From Streptomyces coeruleorubidus (GTDB lineage Bacteria > Actinomycetota > Actinomycetes > Streptomycetales > Streptomycetaceae): a stretch of DNA of 64,000 nt. The position numbers and the translations under genes were made by a program. Shown in pieces: positions 62,044-64,000 of the stretch. The DNA lies in assembly GCF_008705135.1 (NCBI RefSeq), contig NZ_CP023694.1, positions 3,720,001 through 3,784,000 on the forward strand, in the 5' to 3' direction. Every line of letters starts with the position of its first letter. Position 1 is the stretch's first letter. A model generated the notes under the pieces. The model did no database searches and was not told where the DNA came from. It saw only the letters and a list, made by a program, of their open reading frames with translations.

Positions 62044-62970
62044 GTGAGCCAGGTCCTCCACACACCGCCCCAAGCACCGGCCCCGGCCCCGACCCCGGCC
62101 GCCGACGACCTCGCGGCCCTCGCCGCCCGCCACGGCCTCTCCGTCAGCGGCGCCCGCCCCTCCCTGCCCGAGTACGTCCGCCAGCTCTGGGCCCGGCGCC
62201 ACTTCATCACCGCGTTCGCCACCGCCAAGCTCACCGCCCAGTACAGCCAGGCGAAGCTCGGCCAGGTCTGGCAGGTGATGACCCCACTGCTGAACGCGGC
62301 GGTCTACTACTTCATCTTCGGCGTGCTGCTCGGCACCAAGCACGGGGTGCCGGACTACATCCCGTTCCTGGTCACGGGCGTGTTCATCTGGACGTTCACG
62401 CAGAGCTCGATCATGGCGGGCACCCGCGCCATCTCCGGCAACCTCGGCCTGGTGCGCGCCCTGCACTTCCCGCGCGCCGCGCTGCCCCTGTCGTTCTGTC
62501 TCCAGCAGCTCCAGCAGCTGCTGTTCTCGATGGGGGCCCTGGTCGTCATCCTGCTCTGCTTCGGCGTGCCGGTCGGCGTGTCCTGGCTGCTGGCGCTGCC
62601 GGCGCTGTTCCTCCAGTTCACGTTCAACGCGGGCGTCTCCATGGTCATGGCCCGGATGGGCGCCAAGACCCCGGACATCGCCCAGCTGATGCCGTTCGTG
62701 CTGCGCACCTGGATGTACGTCTCGGGCGTCATGTGGAGCATCGACAAGCTGGCGCAGAAGGACAGCCTCCCGCAGGTGGTGACGGTGGCGCTGGCGGCCA
62801 ACCCGGCCGCCGTCTACATCGACCTGATGCGCTTCGCCCTGATCGACAGCTTCCACGCGAGCCAGCTCCCGGCCCATGTGTGGGCGCTCGCCGTCGGCTG
62901 GGCGCTGGTCGCCGGCGTCGGCGGCTTCATCTACTTCTGGAAGGCTGAGGAGACCTACGGCCGTGGCTGA
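62044..62970 (+). CDS. ABC-2 type glycopolymer exporter permease (TagG-like)
   Basis: 308 residues. A Pro/Ala-rich N-terminus is followed by LPEYVRQLWARRHFITAFATAKLTAQYSQAKLGQVWQVMTPLLNAAVYYFIFGVLLG, the hallmark of ABC-2 polysaccharide exporters. Six membrane helices follow with a periplasmic-type amphipathic part. GTG at 62044 (VSQVLHTPP) is chosen by the family start. The gene overlaps the ATPase gene by eight bases. With it, the pair would export lipid-linked teichoic-acid-like polymer. Confidence 0.92.
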   Translation: MSQVLHTPPQAPAPAPTPAADDLAALAARHGLSVSGARPSLPEYVRQLWARRHFITAFATAKLTAQYSQAKLGQVWQVMTPLLNAAVYYFIFGVLLGTKHGVPDYIPFLVTGVFIWTFTQSSIMAGTRAISGNLGLVRALHFPRAALPLSFCLQQLQQLLFSMGALVVILLCFGVPVGVSWLLALPALFLQFTFNAGVSMVMARMGAKTPDIAQLMPFVLRTWMYVSGVMWSIDKLAQKDSLPQVVTVALAANPAAVYIDLMRFALIDSFHASQLPAHVWALAVGWALVAGVGGFIYFWKAEETYGRG

Positions 62971-63793
62971 CATCGCCAACGACAGGATCCCCACCGTCGT
63001 CGCCGACGGCGTCGACATCGTCTACCGCGTCAACGGCACCGGCGCCGGACGCGGCTCCGCGACCGCCGCCCTCAACCGCATGCTGCGCCGCAAGCAGACC
63101 GAGAAGGCGTCGGGCGTGCGCCGGGTGCACGCCGTGAAGAACGTGTCCTTCGTCGCGTACCGGGGCGAGGCGATCGGCCTGATCGGCACCAACGGCTCCG
63201 GCAAGTCGACCCTGCTGAAGGCCGTCGCCGGGCTCCTCCCCGTGGAGAACGGCCGCATCTACACCGGCGGCCAGCCCTCCCTGCTCGGTGTCAACGCGGC
63301 GATGATGAACGACCTGACCGGCGAGCGCAACGTGCACCTCGGCGGCCTGGCCATGGGCATGTCCCGCGAGCAGGTCAGGGACCGCTACCAGGAGATCGTC
63401 GACTTCTCCGGCATCAACGAGAAGGGCGACTTCATCACGCTGCCGATGCGGACGTACTCCTCCGGCATGGCCGCGCGGCTGCGGTTCTCCATCGCCGCAG
63501 CCAAGGACCATGACGTGCTGCTGATCGACGAGGCGCTGGCCACCGGCGACCGTTCCTTCCAGAAGCGCTCCGAGGACCGCATCCGCGAGCTGCGCAAGCA
63601 CGCCGGGACGGTGTTCCTGGTCAGCCACAACAACAAGTCGATCCGCGACACCTGCGACCGCGTGCTGTGGCTGGAACGCGGGGAACTGCTCATGGACGGG
63701 CCGACGGAGGACGTCCTGAAGGAGTACGAGGCGTTCACCGGCGACAAGTCGCCCAAGGCCAAGCCGAAGCCCAAGGTGCCTGTTTCCTCGTAA
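62963..63793 (+). CDS. ABC-type glycopolymer exporter ATPase (TagH-like)
   Basis: 276 residues. Walker A GTNGSGKST, signature YSSGMAARLRFSIAA, Walker B VLLIDEALATGD, H-loop VSHN. SSGM instead of SGGQ in the signature is characteristic of TagH/RfbB/KpsT-type polysaccharide exporters. It starts at GTG 62963 within the permease end, so the two are coupled. The C-terminus ends in a Lys/Pro run KSPKAKPKPKVPVSS coded by the start of a 19-base minisatellite, so the tail may vary among strains. No C-terminal sugar-recognition domain is present. Confidence 0.93.
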   Translation: MADIANDRIPTVVADGVDIVYRVNGTGAGRGSATAALNRMLRRKQTEKASGVRRVHAVKNVSFVAYRGEAIGLIGTNGSGKSTLLKAVAGLLPVENGRIYTGGQPSLLGVNAAMMNDLTGERNVHLGGLAMGMSREQVRDRYQEIVDFSGINEKGDFITLPMRTYSSGMAARLRFSIAAAKDHDVLLIDEALATGDRSFQKRSEDRIRELRKHAGTVFLVSHNNKSIRDTCDRVLWLERGELLMDGPTEDVLKEYEAFTGDKSPKAKPKPKVPVSS

Positions 63794-63848
63794 GGTGCCG
63801 GTTCCCTCGTAATGTGCCTGTTCCCTCGTAAGGTGCCGGTTCCCTCGT
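63773..63848. repeat. Four tandem 19-base repeats spanning the ATPase stop
   Basis: Units at 63773-63791, 63792-63810, 63811-63829 and 63830-63848, consensus AAGGTGCCGGTTCCCTCGT with few differences. The TAA stop of the ATPase gene falls at the first unit boundary. Confidence 0.93.
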
Positions 63849-63938
63849 GAGGCGCACCCCGGTCGATCCTTTTGTCGCATTGGTGACACCATGACCCAAT
63901 AAGGTCCGCCCGGTGCGACGAGATGGAGGAGCCCCGTG

Positions 63939-64000
63939 ATGCCCGAGCTCAGCGTCATCGTCCACGGGCCGAACGTTCAGGACCATCTGACGGAGCTCCT
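63939..64000 (+). CDS. Start of another GT2- or TagF-type glycopolymer gene (cut by window end)
   Basis: The visible start is MPELSVIVHGPNVQDHLTEL. ELSVIVHG resembles the RFSVIVPAY start of the GT2-TagF fusions at 45-52 kb. GGAGGAGCCCC precedes GTG 63936/ATG 63939. It follows the exporter ATPase and probably encodes a fourth polymerase or glycosyltransferase; only about 20 residues are visible. Confidence 0.7.
   Translation, partial: MPELSVIVHGPNVQDHLTEL

Noticed and set aside
63773..63848. CRISPR array
   Set aside because: The 19-base units are directly adjacent with no spacers and overlap a coding end.

Overview
The window is about 70% GC or higher. It shows Streptomyces-type codon use, GTG/TTG starts, TGATG and ATGA gene overlaps and long stem-loop terminators. 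Gene content and order match the conserved chromosomal core of Streptomyces. The order is murA, hup, malic enzyme, sigU/rsuA, nnaR/narK, a matAB-type polysaccharide locus, ssrA/smpB, ftsEX, prfB, two tandem Ser/Thr kinases, and then a cell-wall glycopolymer cluster. The species cannot be fixed from the sequence. No rRNA, tRNA, CRISPR array, intact insertion sequence or replication origin was seen.

Left part (1-14 kb): the N-terminal two thirds of a sugar-binding lipoprotein, then a DUF3039 protein coupled to an AlgH/YqgE protein, murA with a duplicated 3' end, a convergent HU gene, and an ACT-containing malic enzyme. A strongly folded intergenic RNA candidate with its own terminator follows. 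Next come a HelD-like RNA polymerase helicase and the sigU/rsuA ECF sigma and anti-sigma pair; the helicase ribosome site lies inside a 13-bp stem. A CGNR zinc-finger protein follows, then the HemD-winged-helix regulator nnaR with the nitrate/nitrite transporter narK.

Middle (14-41 kb): a proline-rich membrane protein, an acyltransferase overlapping a fused deacetylase/glycosyltransferase (surface polysaccharide), a proline-rich single-pass protein, a LysR regulator and a DUF2637 protein. An MFS transporter gene is broken by one in-frame TAG. A GH31 glycosidase and its LacI repressor follow, with a textbook promoter/operator. Then come ssrA (tag read directly), smpB, an S41 protease, ftsX, ftsE, a small zinc-ribbon membrane protein, an LAETG sortase substrate, prfB, the kinases pkaB and pkaA, and a divergent FHA/FtsK-like protein carrying a collagen-like stretch.

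Right part (41-64 kb): an ABC sugar importer without its own ATPase (one permease has a large MalF-like periplasmic-type loop). It is followed by a teichoic-acid-like cluster. This has three consecutive GT2-TagF fusion proteins and the start of a fourth such protein or a GT2 enzyme at the window end, three polytopic GT-C-like membrane proteins, a GT2 enzyme with a beta-rich tail, a galE-type epimerase and a TagGH-like ABC exporter. An Ohr/OhrR peroxide pair and a TetR regulator are embedded in it. The natural reading is synthesis of sugar-polyol-phosphate polymers inside, export by the ABC pair, and decoration by the membrane glycosyltransferases.
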